Origin: Chrysomallon squamiferum
Taxonomy: Eukaryota > Mollusca > Gastropoda > Neomphalida > Peltospiridae
Direction of reading: 5' to 3'
Assembly: GCA_012295275.1 (NCBI GenBank)
Contig: CM022667.1
Coordinates: forward strand, 10,575,038 to 10,639,037
DNA: 64,000 nucleotides
The notes under the pieces were generated by a model. It was given only the letters and a program-made list of their open reading frames with translations, was not told where the DNA came from and ran no database searches. This document shows positions 1 to 12,905 of this stretch, in pieces. Made by a program: the position numbers and the translations under genes. Each line of letters opens with the position of its first letter. Within the stretch, counting starts at the first letter, position 1.

Positions 1-667
1 ATATTTAATAAAAATAAGAATTATATAATAATAATAATGAATGTAATAAAAATAATAATAATAATAATAAATGTATTAAATAATAATAATAACATAAACA
101 GTAACAATTATAAAATTATATAATAATAATAATAATAATAATAATACATGACTTTTACTGTCAGTCTTAATATGTATGTTTCTCACTGGACTTCACTGTC
201 CATGAATATTTTATAATCTTTCTGTTACTGACCATTTACAATACAATGTCACTCAGATTCTACATTCAGACAGGCAGTAAAAACATGTCAAATAAATTGA
301 TAAGACAGCATCGAATATATATTATATATAATAGGTAAGATAAAAAGCTACGACAAAAGAACATATAATATTCTAATCTATACGTGTGTCTGTATGTGCA
401 TCTCTCTTATGTGGAGTGTGTCTGTGTATGTGAACGTAATAATGTAAACAAAATAAAACGTAAGACAAAACAAAACTACAATGAGATAATATAAAGAGGT
501 TTGTAATACTAATCAAAATAAAGCTGAGGCTATAAAAATGTTTAAAAATACATAAATATAAAAGCTGCATTAAAATGGTCAGTGATCACACAAGCACTAG
601 GTAACAATAATTAAAGCTACAAGACCTACCTACATAAAAATATTTCTATCAGATTGAAGTCTACCTG

Positions 668-696
<29 letters not shown>
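668..696. repeat. Poly-A run
   Basis: Uninterrupted A homopolymer of about 29 bases. Similar runs occur near 6680-6706, 7511-7538 and 8133-8150. Confidence 0.9.
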
Positions 697-698
<2 letters not shown>

Positions 699-2669
699 AT
701 CTAGTAAAATGATTTATACTTAAAAGTGTATTGCTTTGGGTGACTAAACATCATTAAAATCAAAGGATAAAAATGAATATAATACTGTTATAAAATATTT
801 TGAACCCGCTGCCACTGTAACATTTTCAAAATGGAGTTGCGACATCATCACATGCATCATGGAGAGATTACTTGGAACGTTTTTTCCAAGGTCATCAGAT
901 GAAACTTAGCTGATGTGATTTGTTCATCAGAAAATAACATCATAAGTGAAGAAAATTTGACCCAGTCCAGATTGTTTTATACTGTTCCATGTTTTTTTTT
1001 TTTTTTATTTTTTTTTGCTTTGTTGTTAATAAAGATCGGATAGCAAACAACAAAACATAACTTGTAAGTATGCAAAATATATTCGGACTGTTTCTTTGTA
1101 TTACCAATGGTACACTTTAAAATGTATCCCAATTTGGTATCAGTGTAAAATATATTCTAGTGAGATCTGTAAGATTTAGTGCACTAGTAGTGATATAAAC
1201 AAATAATATATATGCATGCTTTGTTTCCTTTCAACGTATTTGAATGTGAGAACAAACTTTGTTAATAATAAAGGATGGTAATAAAACAATAAACCTAAGA
1301 GGATGTATTGAAACTGACATTTCGCCACTTTTTCAATTTGATAAAAAAAATACATATCAAAAAAATAATATACATAATTTTATAGATGATAATAATAATA
1401 ATAATAATAATAATCATAATAATCATAATAATAATAATTAATAAGAAGAAGAACAACAATATTAAATGAATTAATACATTAATACACTGAGTAAATAAAA
1501 TTATATAATATTAGGCTCATCTATCAGATTCCTAAAAAAAAAAAAGGTGGACAAATGTTAAAAAAAGATTATTTCATGTAAAAAGACAAAGTCAGCCTCT
1601 ATGCATCCTCACAAACATTTTATACTGCATTAATGTCGTACTTTATTATTAACAAAGGCAGGCAGTTATCAAAGGCCTAATTGTTAATACTACTAATGGT
1701 AAAAGTTCACAGATATTAATAACAATAAAACAAACAAGCAGATGAAACAAAAACCCAAACAATCCCATTAAACAGAAAACAAAATGGCAGACGCAAGGCA
1801 AAAACTGAGGCGTGATAAGAATACTAAATTTCTGACCATGATAAATTTGAGGACAGCAATCCTTTGTTACATATTCATTTTTTTTTTTTTTAAAACCCAC
1901 ACAGATTTAATTATTTATTATGTGTTTAGTAAGAGAAGGATTGAGATAGGAATGATAAATATATATTTTTCTCTTTTCATTTTAATTTAAACAGTAAGAT
2001 GTATTTATTTATAGAGATTTGTATAATTTTTGCTTACAACTACCACTGCTGTTACTACTTCTACTATTGTTATCATTATCTTTATCATCAATTCTAGTTA
2101 TTTATTTACAAAGCAGAAGACCAAAAATCAAAAATGTTTTGATTTATTTAGAAAAAAAATAGTACATTATTTTTTTTAACTGATTTACTTATTTGTTGAA
2201 ATATTTATTTCAACATTTATCTGAAATCTGTACTTATTTATTTCATCATTATCTTATTTATTTATTTATTTATTTATTTATTAAAGAAAAACCACCAGCT
2301 TAAAAGCCACTATACCAAAATGAAAAATCAATAAAAATGTTTCATGACATTGAAATGTTCCGACTCAACTCGGCACAATATAAGTTTCCATTCTGCAGCC
2401 AAGGACAGATAATTATCGAAACCCATATAAATCAGATTAACTAATATCAGAGATATTATTGACTGCAGTGGCATGATTTAACATTTCAGATGAACTATCG
2501 ATTTAGTAATAATGTGGGCTGAACATTAAAAAGCTATTTTTGAAAATATTCTTTGAATGAATGTATGGCTGAATAAAACTGAATATAACCGATACTCTAA
2601 GTGGTGTGTCTTTAAGTATTATAAGAAGAAGAAGATATATTTAATTAATGATAACAAATTAAAGAACAG

Positions 2670-2704
<35 letters not shown>

Positions 2705-3734
2705 TTATAGTAATAATAAAGGTAACAATAATAACAACAATAATAATATTAGTAGTTGTGGTGGTAGTAGTAGTAGCAGTAGTAACACTGTTATTACTGA
2801 TAATAATAGCAGCTGTGGTAGTAGTAATCAAAATAATAACAACAGTTGTAGTAAGAACAACAACAACAGCAACAACAAAATCCTAACTGGAAAAATAAAC
2901 ATTTAAAAAGTCAAGACCAAGAAAATGAAATAGAAGAAAAATGCCTGTCATCAAATGTAAATGATGGTGATGATGATGTAGATGTTAATTATAGGTATCT
3001 TTAATTAATTTAATCTTTTGATAGTAAATTATTTTAATTTAGCTTTAAAGAAAAAAGAAAAAAAAGAGGAAAAAGTAACAGATGCAAAAATAGCAACAAC
3101 AACAATAATGAGGAAGAATACATAAACAAGTAATTGAATACGTAAGAAAGGTTACAGGTACAAAGAGTCTATTATATTTTTTTTTCTTCCTACGTCAGTA
3201 ATGAATGTGTTTACAAAGAAACCCACTCAACCTAAGGTTATGAACCTTGTAGAGCCAACAATCCAGCTTTTTCTGGCACTTGTCAAAAAGAAAATCACAG
3301 TGACGTACGAAGAACATCCTCAAACGTAAACCTTTTCACAACAAAATTTGGACTTCTTCTCAGTGCTTGCATTAAACAGGTCCTCCTTATTCATAATCTG
3401 ATCGTAACAAAAACCGATTATCCCATTTCTCAATTTGTAGATTAAGGTAACATAGTGTACGTAAAAGTAATTGGAACAAAGACCCATTCTTCGGCTTTGC
3501 AATGCCTGACTTGGCAGCAGTTAGTGACTTGTGACTGAAAGCAAGGTCACTGACACATAAATCAATGTCTTGTTGGTCCATGTCCCCATTTTGGGTAAAC
3601 TTGATAGTCCTGAGAAAATGTGAATGACATTTGAGACCATTGATACTGGCAAGTAACATGATAACTGTGACGTAGCTTTAGCGTTTTGAATAGAGTACTA
3701 AAATGTGCTATGTGTACATACACACATACTATAC

Positions 3735-3776
<42 letters not shown>

Positions 3777-4164
3777 TCACATACAAGTAGCTGATAAAAA
3801 GATCTTGTGCAAGAATTGATTTTCAAAACTTTCGGTCTAAATAAGATAAAACCCATCTGTAGTTTAAATACGTAATTTAATCAAATTTAATACAGATACC
3901 AAACGATATGAACCTTTATGTGATTTTATGTAGAATAAGTGAACAGACTCAGGATATTACTGAAAATCAAATGAAAAAAATTAACTAGAATTGTATAATA
4001 ATAATGATACTAATGTTAAGGACAGAGAAAAATACCAAATCTGGGAATAAATGCCTGTAATACTGTAATAAGATATTTTCCTTAATCTTTATATTTTATA
4101 CTCTATATTTTATTATGTACGCATGTAACAAATGTAAAACAGTAAATGGATTCTCTATAGGTAA

Positions 4165-4510
4165 ACCTTTATATTAATGTTGACGATATACTACTATAAT
4201 AAATATGGCACATAACACAGACAATTTTATATACACTAATTTTAACAGATAACAGAATATACTTTAGATCAATGCTGACAAAATACTACAGTGTCATATG
4301 ACACTAATGTTGACAGTATGCTAGTATAAAATGACAGATTTAGTGGTACTAATGGTGACAGTATGCTAGTATAACGGAGAGATTTAGTGGTACTAATGTT
4401 GACAGTATGCTAGTATAACTTGACAGATTCAGTGGTACTAATGTTGACAGTATGCTAGCATGACATGACAAAAATGATGCTAATGTTGACAGTATATTGT
4501 GACAGATGAT
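4165..4510. repeat. Degenerate minisatellite, unit about 45 bp
   Basis: The core ACTAATGTTGACAGTATGCT recurs at roughly 45-bp spacing between 4300 and 4480, with more diverged copies back to about 4170. Units differ by substitutions and small indels, so this is an old tandem array. No coding role is seen. Confidence 0.75.
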
Positions 4511-5278
4511 CAATAATAAGTATGCTGTTATTATTGTTGTTGTTGCTGTTGCTCTTTTTGTTGTTGCTGTTGTTGTGGTTGCTGTTGCTGTTGTTATTAT
4601 TATTATTATTATTATTATCTTCATTTCAAACAACACTTCAGGTGTGTAAGAAATTGAAAGAAATTTTAATCTATTTTTCTTAATTTTCTTCAGACACTAA
4701 AACAGGACATGATCAATTACTGTTTCAGTATCATGAAAGAACACAATAAATTCCTATGAATCACTAACATAAATCAACTGAAAGGTAATTTGCAAGTCTT
4801 GGGACTAAAACTGCCATTACCATACTTCGGAAATAACAGAAACCATTGTAAGAAAATCCAGATCAATTGTTCATAATTTTCTAAAGCGATACACATCTTC
4901 TGCTCAAAGCAGCTTTTAATTTGTTGAATAGTAAATTTTCTGATATATTCAAGTGAATAATTAAAGAACCAAGGATAATTTGTTTTCTATAGTGATTAGT
5001 TTTGAATAACACTTTAACCATACTATTTTGGCAGTTGTGTAAATTGTTAAACAGAAGAAAAGATGGGTTTTTTTTCTTTTTGGTGTTGTTTTTTTTAGTG
5101 ACATCTGACACCCACCATCTATTTAAAATAGGATTTTTTATTTTTAATTTGAGTATCTAATTTTGTAACCTTCAATTGTGGTGAGAGCTTCATTTTATAA
5201 ATAATAATAAAAATTTCAAATGTAATCTCAAAATTCAGTATATCAATAATCTGCTGATAAATAATTGATTTTTTAATT

Positions 5279-5309
<31 letters not shown>

Positions 5310-5715
5310 TTTTTCTAAAGGATAAGGCTTACAATTAAGATCGGTATATATTCATTTTTATTCTTCTTGTTTTTTTTTGTTTTTTTTTATTTATACCATT
5401 ACTATTACTAATACAACTATTTCTTACTTGCACACATACAGACATACATACATACTCACAAAAAAATTGTAACATCAATAAATGAAACAACAAATAGATT
5501 GAAATTCTAAATATTGTTTTTGATCTTGAATGACCTTGATTAAAATGAAAAAGTTAATAAGAAAGGATATTGTTCAGTGATCACAAAAATGAAAATAGCT
5601 ATATATATAATACATACTTTATGTATCAACATTCATGTTTATAATTAAAACCTGTTAAATCACAGTTTTATTATTTTACTTTACACTACCTATGCTAACA
5701 AGGAAGTATGAATAA

Positions 5716-5716
5716 C

Positions 5717-5761
<45 letters not shown>

Positions 5762-5762
5762 C
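5716..5762. repeat. (AAT)n microsatellite
   Basis: About 15 uninterrupted AAT units. Confidence 0.9.
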
Positions 5763-6074
5763 TCATACTGATTTATATATAACAAAAATTTTGTTTTAAT
5801 TTAATATTATTTAAATGGAAATTAATAAATGTTTTTTTTTTTTAGCAATCTTCATTATTAGCAAAGGTTTATAAACAGAAACAAACAACAGTAAAACATT
5901 AATGTGATTTTTTAACAATAAACTTTGTTATTAGCAAAGACTAATGTCTTACAAAATTAAAACAATAACACAAAATTGTATAAAAATGTTTTTTCTCACA
6001 GCTATCATCATATCAACACTCATTCGTTAGAGCTCAGTAACAGTTTAAACACTTGAAAATTTGTTTTTCTTTCA

Positions 6075-6075
<1 letters not shown>

Positions 6076-6121
<46 letters not shown>

Positions 6122-6128
6122 TATATAT
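6076..6128. repeat. (AT)n with a short CA segment
   Basis: About 18 AT units, then ACACACAC, then more AT. Confidence 0.9.
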
Positions 6129-6677
6129 AAAATAAAAAGTAAGGTCCATAAAAATTAATAACAACACACAGAAATATAACAAAATGTAACAGTGAGATAT
6201 GAAAGTGCAAAATACTGATGTGAATAATAAAAAACTTGATACTACATTAATATCACAAGCACTAATTTATAATATTTATTAATAGCTAACTGTTGGCTCT
6301 ATTATTATATACATATATATATATATATATATAAAACAAAAATCTAATAATACTTTAGAAATAACCTTTTAAATTTTATAACCAACAAAAAATGTAAACA
6401 TATCTCATTAATTTTGCATTCTCATGCATTCATTTCTTTTTTTCTTTCACTCTCCATCTTACTTTCTTTAACTCTTCATTTTTTTTCTTCATTCTTTTTC
6501 TACCTTGATCTTTGACTTACTTTATCTCATACTCCCCCTTTATCTTTTTGTTGCACAGACATATATACATATATAAGGAACAAATAAAAGAAAAAAAAAA
6601 AAAAGATTAAAATAGAAAAACTGGAATTTACATTCAAGTCCCACATCATCTATTAAAAAGATTTACAGCACACAGTG

Positions 6678-6708
<31 letters not shown>

Positions 6709-8132
6709 ATAACCAGTTAAAAAAAAAAAAAATAATAATAATCATAATAAAAAATAAAAAAATAATAATAATAAAAAAAAAAATAATAATAATAATAATA
6801 TTAACAATAATAAAAAGAAGTTTAAGTCAGGAAGGTTCTATGTACACTATAGTAACAAATTGCACATCACAATTTGATTTATGAAAACAAGTACCTGACC
6901 CGTAAGTAATAGACTTCAAAATAAGAAGAAAATGTTAGTCGTTAGCATCACATAAATCAGTAGCATTAAGAACAACATGTGCCTAATTTGTTCCTGCTAA
7001 ACTGTTCTTGAATTTGTTTCACAAGGGCACCTGAATTTGTGGAGATGAACACTACAAAATAGTAAAAGATTTTCCATATTAATTAGCCTACTTAAACTTG
7101 GGTTTGTCTATCTAATTTGATGAATTCCTTTGTAAACCTTTAACCTTTTAAGGTCTACTTTGGTAGTAAAAACAAACAGCCTACACACACACTATGTATA
7201 TTTCTACATAATTTTTGTTTAATGAAACCTAATGTGCAGAGGAGCTGCCAATCTCTCTATGTTGAAGAAATTTGTCAACAAATATATAAAAATCAACCTT
7301 TCTTAATAATAAAGTGCAAGAATTTAACCAGTCTAACAGAAGATGCAGTGATTCTGCCTTTCTTCTGCTCTTTGTTACGTCAGTTTGTAACAGAAATAGA
7401 AAAATTACTTTGGTGATATTTTGTTAATAAAGATTATGAACCAGTTTCAACATATTTTGAAGTCCAAAATGATTAAGGCAAGAAGAACATCTACTGAATA
7501 ATTTTATTACAAAAAAAAAAAAAAAAAAAAAAAAAAAAGATAAAATATACAAAAAAAAATAATACTGAGAAACTGTTTTTTTAATTTGTGTAGCCTAACC
7601 AATAATTTTTAACAACTTGGAATAGCTCCACTTTACTTAACATGATATGAGACATTTCATCATCATATTCTAAGTGGAGCCATTCCATATGACATGATCT
7701 GCATGTACTAAAAATAAAGTTATATTTTTTCTCTGCTGGAGGCCAGAAATAGGTTGAGCATAAACTATCATGAAAAAGCAACAACATAAGGGGCCCTTAT
7801 GAGGAGTTGTTTTGGCAGATACTTGTTATCAGTAAAAAATAAACGATAAAATAACAAATATGAGTAAAAATTTGCTGCTGATGGACAGCAGTTTATGCAC
7901 TAGGGCCCTGAGTATGATAACAAGATTCAAAATATGATAGGAAACAGTCCCATAATTCAAGTGTTAACATATAAACTGAATGTTAGTACAACACGATTAC
8001 GTAAGTGCATGTGTGTGTGTGTGTGTGTGTGCGTGCACATATAAATACAAGCTTATTAAATGTTTACATAAATATTTCCAAACACACAGCTAGCACTATA
8101 TTCATAAATTATCACAATATTCTAAAACTTCC

Positions 8133-8166
8133 AAAAAAAAAAAAAAAAAAATAAATAAATAAATAA

Positions 8167-8226
<60 letters not shown>

Positions 8227-8240
8227 AATAAATAAATATA
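8133..8240. repeat. Compound poly-A / (AAAT)n / (AAT)n repeat
   Basis: Poly-A, AAAT units, about 15 AAT units, then AAAT units again. It lies about 360 bp past the stop of the PPP1R3-family gene, within its likely 3' untranslated or flanking sequence. Confidence 0.9.
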
Positions 8241-8603
8241 TTTAAAAAAATCGTTTTATATATATATAATTTCCAAATGCTGTGTATGTTAAATTGTTAC
8301 CATAAGAAAGAATCAATCCACTTGAGCTTTTTCTGAAGGGATGAGGGTAAAAAAAAGAAAAAAATACATACGTATATTTAAATAAATATATATTTCTGCG
8401 TCTCGCAAAAATAATGAGAACACACGATTTCTTGGGAAAACTACCACGATTATACAAATCAATATAACAACACATATAATCCTGAAAGAACGTATACGAA
8501 ATCCTTCTAAATCACAAATATATAATAATAATAATTATTATTATTTTTCCTTACGTTTCTAGGTTAAAAGCTTAACACACTCACAGCCCCATTAATATTA
8601 TAT

Positions 8604-9878
8604 TTATAGGAAATGAATCCATGAATTTCCTGTTTCCAACGGGATGGTTTTTCCAAAGCATTCGAACACATAATTGCTTCCTCCGTTGTTATCCCAGTAC
8701 ACCGTATCTCCAGCCGTGTAGGAAATGGCAAATTCAAGTTTCGACCCCACCCCAAATTCCGCTGGGGCCACAATACTGAAGGAGAATCGATCCGTCGGTC
8801 CGTCGCACGAGTTTTGAACGTAGGACGCAGCTATATCGATGAACGAACTCCAGGAATTGGTGGTATATCGGACTCGTACGAACTTGTGGAAGTTGATGTT
8901 GGCCACTCTGACAATTCCGGTGATAGTCAAGTTTGATATCACAGAGTTTTCCAGACACACTCTCTGAGACAGGACCTTCTGCCTGAAGTCCATAGCGCAG
9001 CCTGGCTGAGCGAAACAAGCGGCAAGAAATCGAGTTCCCATAGCATGTCGATCCTCACCTAGTCCCACCTGTAGGTCCGCCATTGCGGAGGCGGGAATTC
9101 TCGGCGGGGTGTCGATGTTGACGATGTTTCTTACAGATTCCAAATCCAGACCCATGGCGTCTGCGAATCGTACCACTTTCTTTCTGCTCGGCGTTCCTGG
9201 CGGAGTTTTGTACGTTTTCAACGACGAAGATTTTCTAAGTTCAGCTTTGGAAAAGTTGAACTCGCGGTCTTCGTAATCGATCGGGCTGGTTGATGAAACG
9301 AATTTCAAAAAAGCTTCTTCTGTTTCACTGTCGATAACGGTTTTTTTGGTGTCAGTGATTTTTATTTTTAGAGCCGGTTTCTCGTTTAAGTCGGCTTTGG
9401 CTAGTGACATTACAGCCTCTTCCAGAGACGCTCTCCTTCCTTCCGCCGAACATGGAGAATCAAAATCGCCATCGGGACTGTAGACGGAGTCGACCGATGC
9501 GTCGTCTTTGATAGTTACATGTTCCAAAGCTTCTACAAATTCTTCGTCTTCATCGTCGTCGACCATGTTGACGAAAACTCCTTCTTCGCTCATTGCATCG
9601 GAATCGGGGGTTTCCAACACGAATTTAGAACGCTTCGGTTTCAAGTTTTCCGGTTGAAAAGATGCTCCGTTTTCAATATCGAGGTTTTCTACTTTTCGAG
9701 CCATTTCCCGACATCTATTTATAATAATTTCCTGTCTTTGAAGTCTCTCCTCTCTCTGCTGATTGAAGAGAAATCGGGAGCTGACACTGAATTCCCCGAT
9801 CTGACTTTCTTGTACATACGACAAATTTCTTGGCAGTGTTAACGATGTATCCACTTCATCGGTCGATTCACTGATCAT
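8604..9878 (-). CDS. PPP1R3: Protein phosphatase 1 regulatory subunit 3 family (glycogen-targeting subunit)
   Basis: An intronless 424-residue frame. Family members bind the PP1 catalytic subunit and dock it on glycogen, where it activates glycogen synthase and inactivates phosphorylase. Seen in the sequence: a PP1-docking RVxF-type motif (KKVVRF, residues 233-238) and, downstream, a CBM21 carbohydrate-binding domain at about 287-407. The domain carries the WDNNGGSNY signature (395-403), which in the family contacts glycogen. The N-terminal 230 residues are acidic and Ser/Thr-rich, with an acidic run at 107-113. The start is the first ATG of the frame. There is no C-terminal membrane anchor, unlike the long muscle form PPP1R3A. 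Intronless structure fits the vertebrate B/C/D/E/G members, but I cannot say which one is closest. The coding sequence is visibly richer in CpG than the other genes here. Confidence 0.93.
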   Translation of the reverse strand: MISESTDEVDTSLTLPRNLSYVQESQIGEFSVSSRFLFNQQREERLQRQEIIINRCREMARKVENLDIENGASFQPENLKPKRSKFVLETPDSDAMSEEGVFVNMVDDDEDEEFVEALEHVTIKDDASVDSVYSPDGDFDSPCSAEGRRASLEEAVMSLAKADLNEKPALKIKITDTKKTVIDSETEEAFLKFVSSTSPIDYEDREFNFSKAELRKSSSLKTYKTPPGTPSRKKVVRFADAMGLDLESVRNIVNIDTPPRIPASAMADLQVGLGEDRHAMGTRFLAACFAQPGCAMDFRQKVLSQRVCLENSVISNLTITGIVRVANINFHKFVRVRYTTNSWSSFIDIAASYVQNSCDGPTDRFSFSIVAPAEFGVGSKLEFAISYTAGDTVYWDNNGGSNYVFECFGKTIPLETGNSWIHFL

Positions 9879-10204
9879 TTTTATCTTTCCTCAGTGAATG
9901 ATCATATTCTATTTTGCCACACCATACGCATATCCATTTACACATATTCACGAAACAGTTTCACGTGCTTAAATGTTTAAATTTCCGTATAATATGACTC
10001 ACTCGCCGATGCAAGGTAAGCAGTTGATTGCTCTCAAGGTCACTGCAAATCATCAGGAAAAATAATATCGCACACGTCGACACACTGCCGACGCACGTGC
10101 ATAAGTCGTGGTGCCGTCAGTCATCGCTGGATTAATTCCGTAACCAAATTTTGTGTGCCAATATCGGTTCACCACCGTCATATCCCCACGACAATGTCAA
10201 CGAA

Positions 10205-10256
10205 GGTTGTTACCAGAGAACGGCCGTGGCACCTTTTATAGGTCGCCTTACGTCAC
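10205..10256 (-). promoter_or_regulatory. TATA-box promoter with CRE-like site for the PPP1R3-family gene
   Basis: On the minus strand, a TGACGTAA site (10255-10248) is followed by TATAAAAGG (10240-10232). A start near 10205 would then give an unspliced leader of roughly 330 bases to the ATG at 9878. The spacing is canonical. The CRE-like site suggests cAMP/CREB control, which would suit a glycogen regulator, but this is inference from the motif alone. Confidence 0.55.
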
Positions 10257-10525
10257 AATATAGAGCAAAAAAACATTCTAAATATAGCCTCGACCCGCCT
10301 GCGATGTAAACAAGGCACGTGGATCACTTTGTCTGGAAGTTTCTAACAACGAAAATAAACTGTTGTGTCGGAACACAAAATTCATTTTAACAAAATACAC
10401 AACAGTGACCAAAAAGCGACACAAAACGCTCGTAAACAGTACCGCGTTGCATTTTGCAGTGTACCAGTCATGCGCAATGTTATGATCAGTACTTAGCACT
10501 GACGATACACTGAAATATGTTGCTG

Positions 10526-10556
<31 letters not shown>

Positions 10557-11311
10557 TCAAACAACTTTTTATTAAATTTATAAAATAAAAATAATGTAAT
10601 GTGTATATATGTGTGTATTATGTATGTATGATGTGTGTAAATGAGTATATATTTATGAAAATGTACGCGTGTGCACACATACATGCATTTTATGAATATA
10701 TGTGTATAAAATGTGTATATAATCGATAAATAAATTTTAAATATACAGAAGAAAAAATATAATTTTTTTATTTTCCTTGCTCTGTCATCATATACATATC
10801 ACGCGTAGGTGTAAATTGTATTCTCTCTCTCTCTCTCTCTCTTAAAAATGTAAAATAAGCTTTAATTACTTCCTTTCTACCTTGGCAGAAAATTATTAAA
10901 TACCAATCATTATTAAATAGATTTTTTTTTTTTTTTTTTTTTTTTTCTCTACATCAGCATAAAATTTTATCAGATATTGTATGTCAAACACGTAAAAACT
11001 AGTATAAAATAAACTTTAATCCCTACCTCAGTAAAACTTTATGTTGACCATAACAAAATTTTACTGACCGTTAGGTGTCAGAGGTAAAGTACAAATATAT
11101 TTTATTGCCCGAACTCAGCACAAAATTTTATTGATCTTTACATGTTTTCTTCTAGCTGAAAACAAAATGTATTTATGCTTACAGCTGTTGTGTTTGGCTG
11201 TATATCTATCTGCATGTAAAAATGTCCTGAGTGGACACTGACCACTGGAGAAACTGGGTCAGTAGATCAGAAACCTGTATTAACCTAAAAAAAAAGAAGC
11301 TAAATAACAGT

Positions 11312-11560
11312 TAAACTGCGGTGACGGTTAAGGCATCAACTTTACAAACGGTAGGAAATGGGATCACCTCCTGGTACAGGATTCTCTTTTTTTTTTTAAA
11401 ATTATTTATGCTATTTTCTGAAGCTCAAACTTAAAACCTATCTGCTTCAACTGTCTCTCAGGCTAACAGAGTTTATAATATGACCCCACCCTCTCTAGAT
11501 CTGTCCCAGATACCAGCTCTCAGGACACCTATCTTTTTGTTTCACTAAAGCAGTTAAGAT
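11312..11560 (+). mobile_element. tRNA-derived SINE-like fragment
   Basis: The head resembles a Ser/Leu-type tRNA: an A-box-like GGTTAAGGCATC (11326-11337) and, about 33 bp on, a B-box-like GGGATCACCTCC (11370-11381). A poly-T stretch and then a more complex body follow. The copy near 46441 has a similar layout. It is too diverged to be a working tRNA gene. Confidence 0.4.
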
Positions 11561-12539
11561 AATGTCAACTGTAACAATAAAACAATTTATGACATACAAC
11601 ACAACTCTTAGAATTTGACACTTTATTTCAGTACTCAAGACTGTTATGGTTTATAAACATTAACAATACTTGTTATTTCTTGCACATTTCATGAGACAAT
11701 GTTAATCTGACTGATACTGCAGGTATTACTAATCTCTGGAGTCATCTTTTTAATAATCAAAGGTCTTTTGTATTTTTGTGAATAATGAAATCAGTTTTAT
11801 TACATAATATACAAATTTAAAAAAATAATAATAATATAAAAATAAATAAAGGATAAAAATATGTTCCATTTTAAAAAATAACAAGAAAATTTAAATAATT
11901 ACAGATATAATTACAGCTAAGCACATTTATTGCATATTTTGCAAAATTATACTTACAACAAACTGAAATGTTCATATTATCAATATATATATATATATAT
12001 CCAATATGTGAACTTTAGTTAAAACATTGCTTTATCTTTGAAATGTTTATCAGGCATTAACTTACATATTTTTTTTTTTTAGTTAACAAAACTTTAATGA
12101 GTATACTGCAAGAGGATTATTTTCAAGAAGAATTTATTTTATTATTTATTTTGTTTTAAATTCACATTTTTTTTTTAATGTTAATGAACAAAAACTAAAT
12201 GCATGAATATCTTATTGGTGATTGAGAAATTATCAACATAAATTTTTAAAATTTTATTTTTAAATGAACAAAATCAGCATAAATATCAAAAAAATAAAAA
12301 ATATATATATATATACACAAAACATTGTTGCGTTTTTAAAGACTGGTTAGCTGACAAGTAAACTGTACTTTTTATATATTACTTTCTTCAAATTCTTCGT
12401 GGTACACATGACATAATTAAGAGGTTTATGGTCTAACATGGTGACATTGATATTGGTCCAAAACACAATGACATGCAGAAGTGAGATCAAAGCAAGATTT
12501 TGGCTCATGTAAGGTAATCCTATATTCTGAGCCATTACA

Positions 12540-12905
12540 TTGTGTGTTTGTCTGAGCATATCCTGCAATTACTGATATATATAAAAAAAAAAAAAAATTT
12601 TTTTGGCTCATATCTACTGCTTACATAAGCCTATTATTATTTTTTTTTTTTTTTTTTTTAATTAGTCTGACACGTAAAGCCTGTGTGCTGTGATTTCCCA
12701 ATACATAAACCTATCTTTTGATTTCCCAAACCTATTGTTTGATCTTCCAAAACATAAAGTCTATATACTCTGATCTCCCAATTTAGCTATGTATATTTGG
12801 ACACATGCTGTAATTACTGAAATAAAACATAAGTCTACATGCTTTGATCTGCTGACATGATCATGTCTGTCTGATTGGACATATCTTGCAATTACTGACA
12901 CAAAA
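12540..12905. repeat. Degenerate tandem repeat
   Basis: Recurring pieces include TGCAATTACTGA-like sequences (about 12564, 12809 and 12890), ACATAAACCTAT or ACATAAAGTCTA, and GATYTCCCAA. They come back several times in similar order, so this looks like an eroded tandem or nested repeat. Confidence 0.5.

Larger units (their letters stand above)
1..8603. other. Gene-poor AT-rich region with simple repeats
   Basis: No convincing coding exon was found on either strand. The stretch is dominated by poly-A/T runs, AAT, AT and TTTA repeats. The open frames in it are short and mostly translations of these repeats (poly-Lys, poly-Ile, poly-Asn). The left part of the PPP1R3-family 3' untranslated region must lie just below 8604 on the minus strand; the nearest minus-strand AATAAA I see is at 7503-7508. 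Islands of non-repetitive sequence occur at about 820-1000, 2340-2520, 3200-3700 and 7150-7450. I cannot assign them. Confidence 0.6.

Noticed and set aside
3562-3786. Minus-strand frame crossing the AT repeat at 3740
   Set aside because: Half of it is translated microsatellite; no coding support.
7765-7930. Near-palindrome CATAAGGGGCCCTTATG and a second GGGCCCT 120 bp on, as a possible small transposon
   Set aside because: The two ends do not form matching inverted repeats beyond a few bases.
11312-11390. tRNA gene
   Set aside because: Has box-like pieces but no closing acceptor stem or proper anticodon arm; better read as a SINE head.
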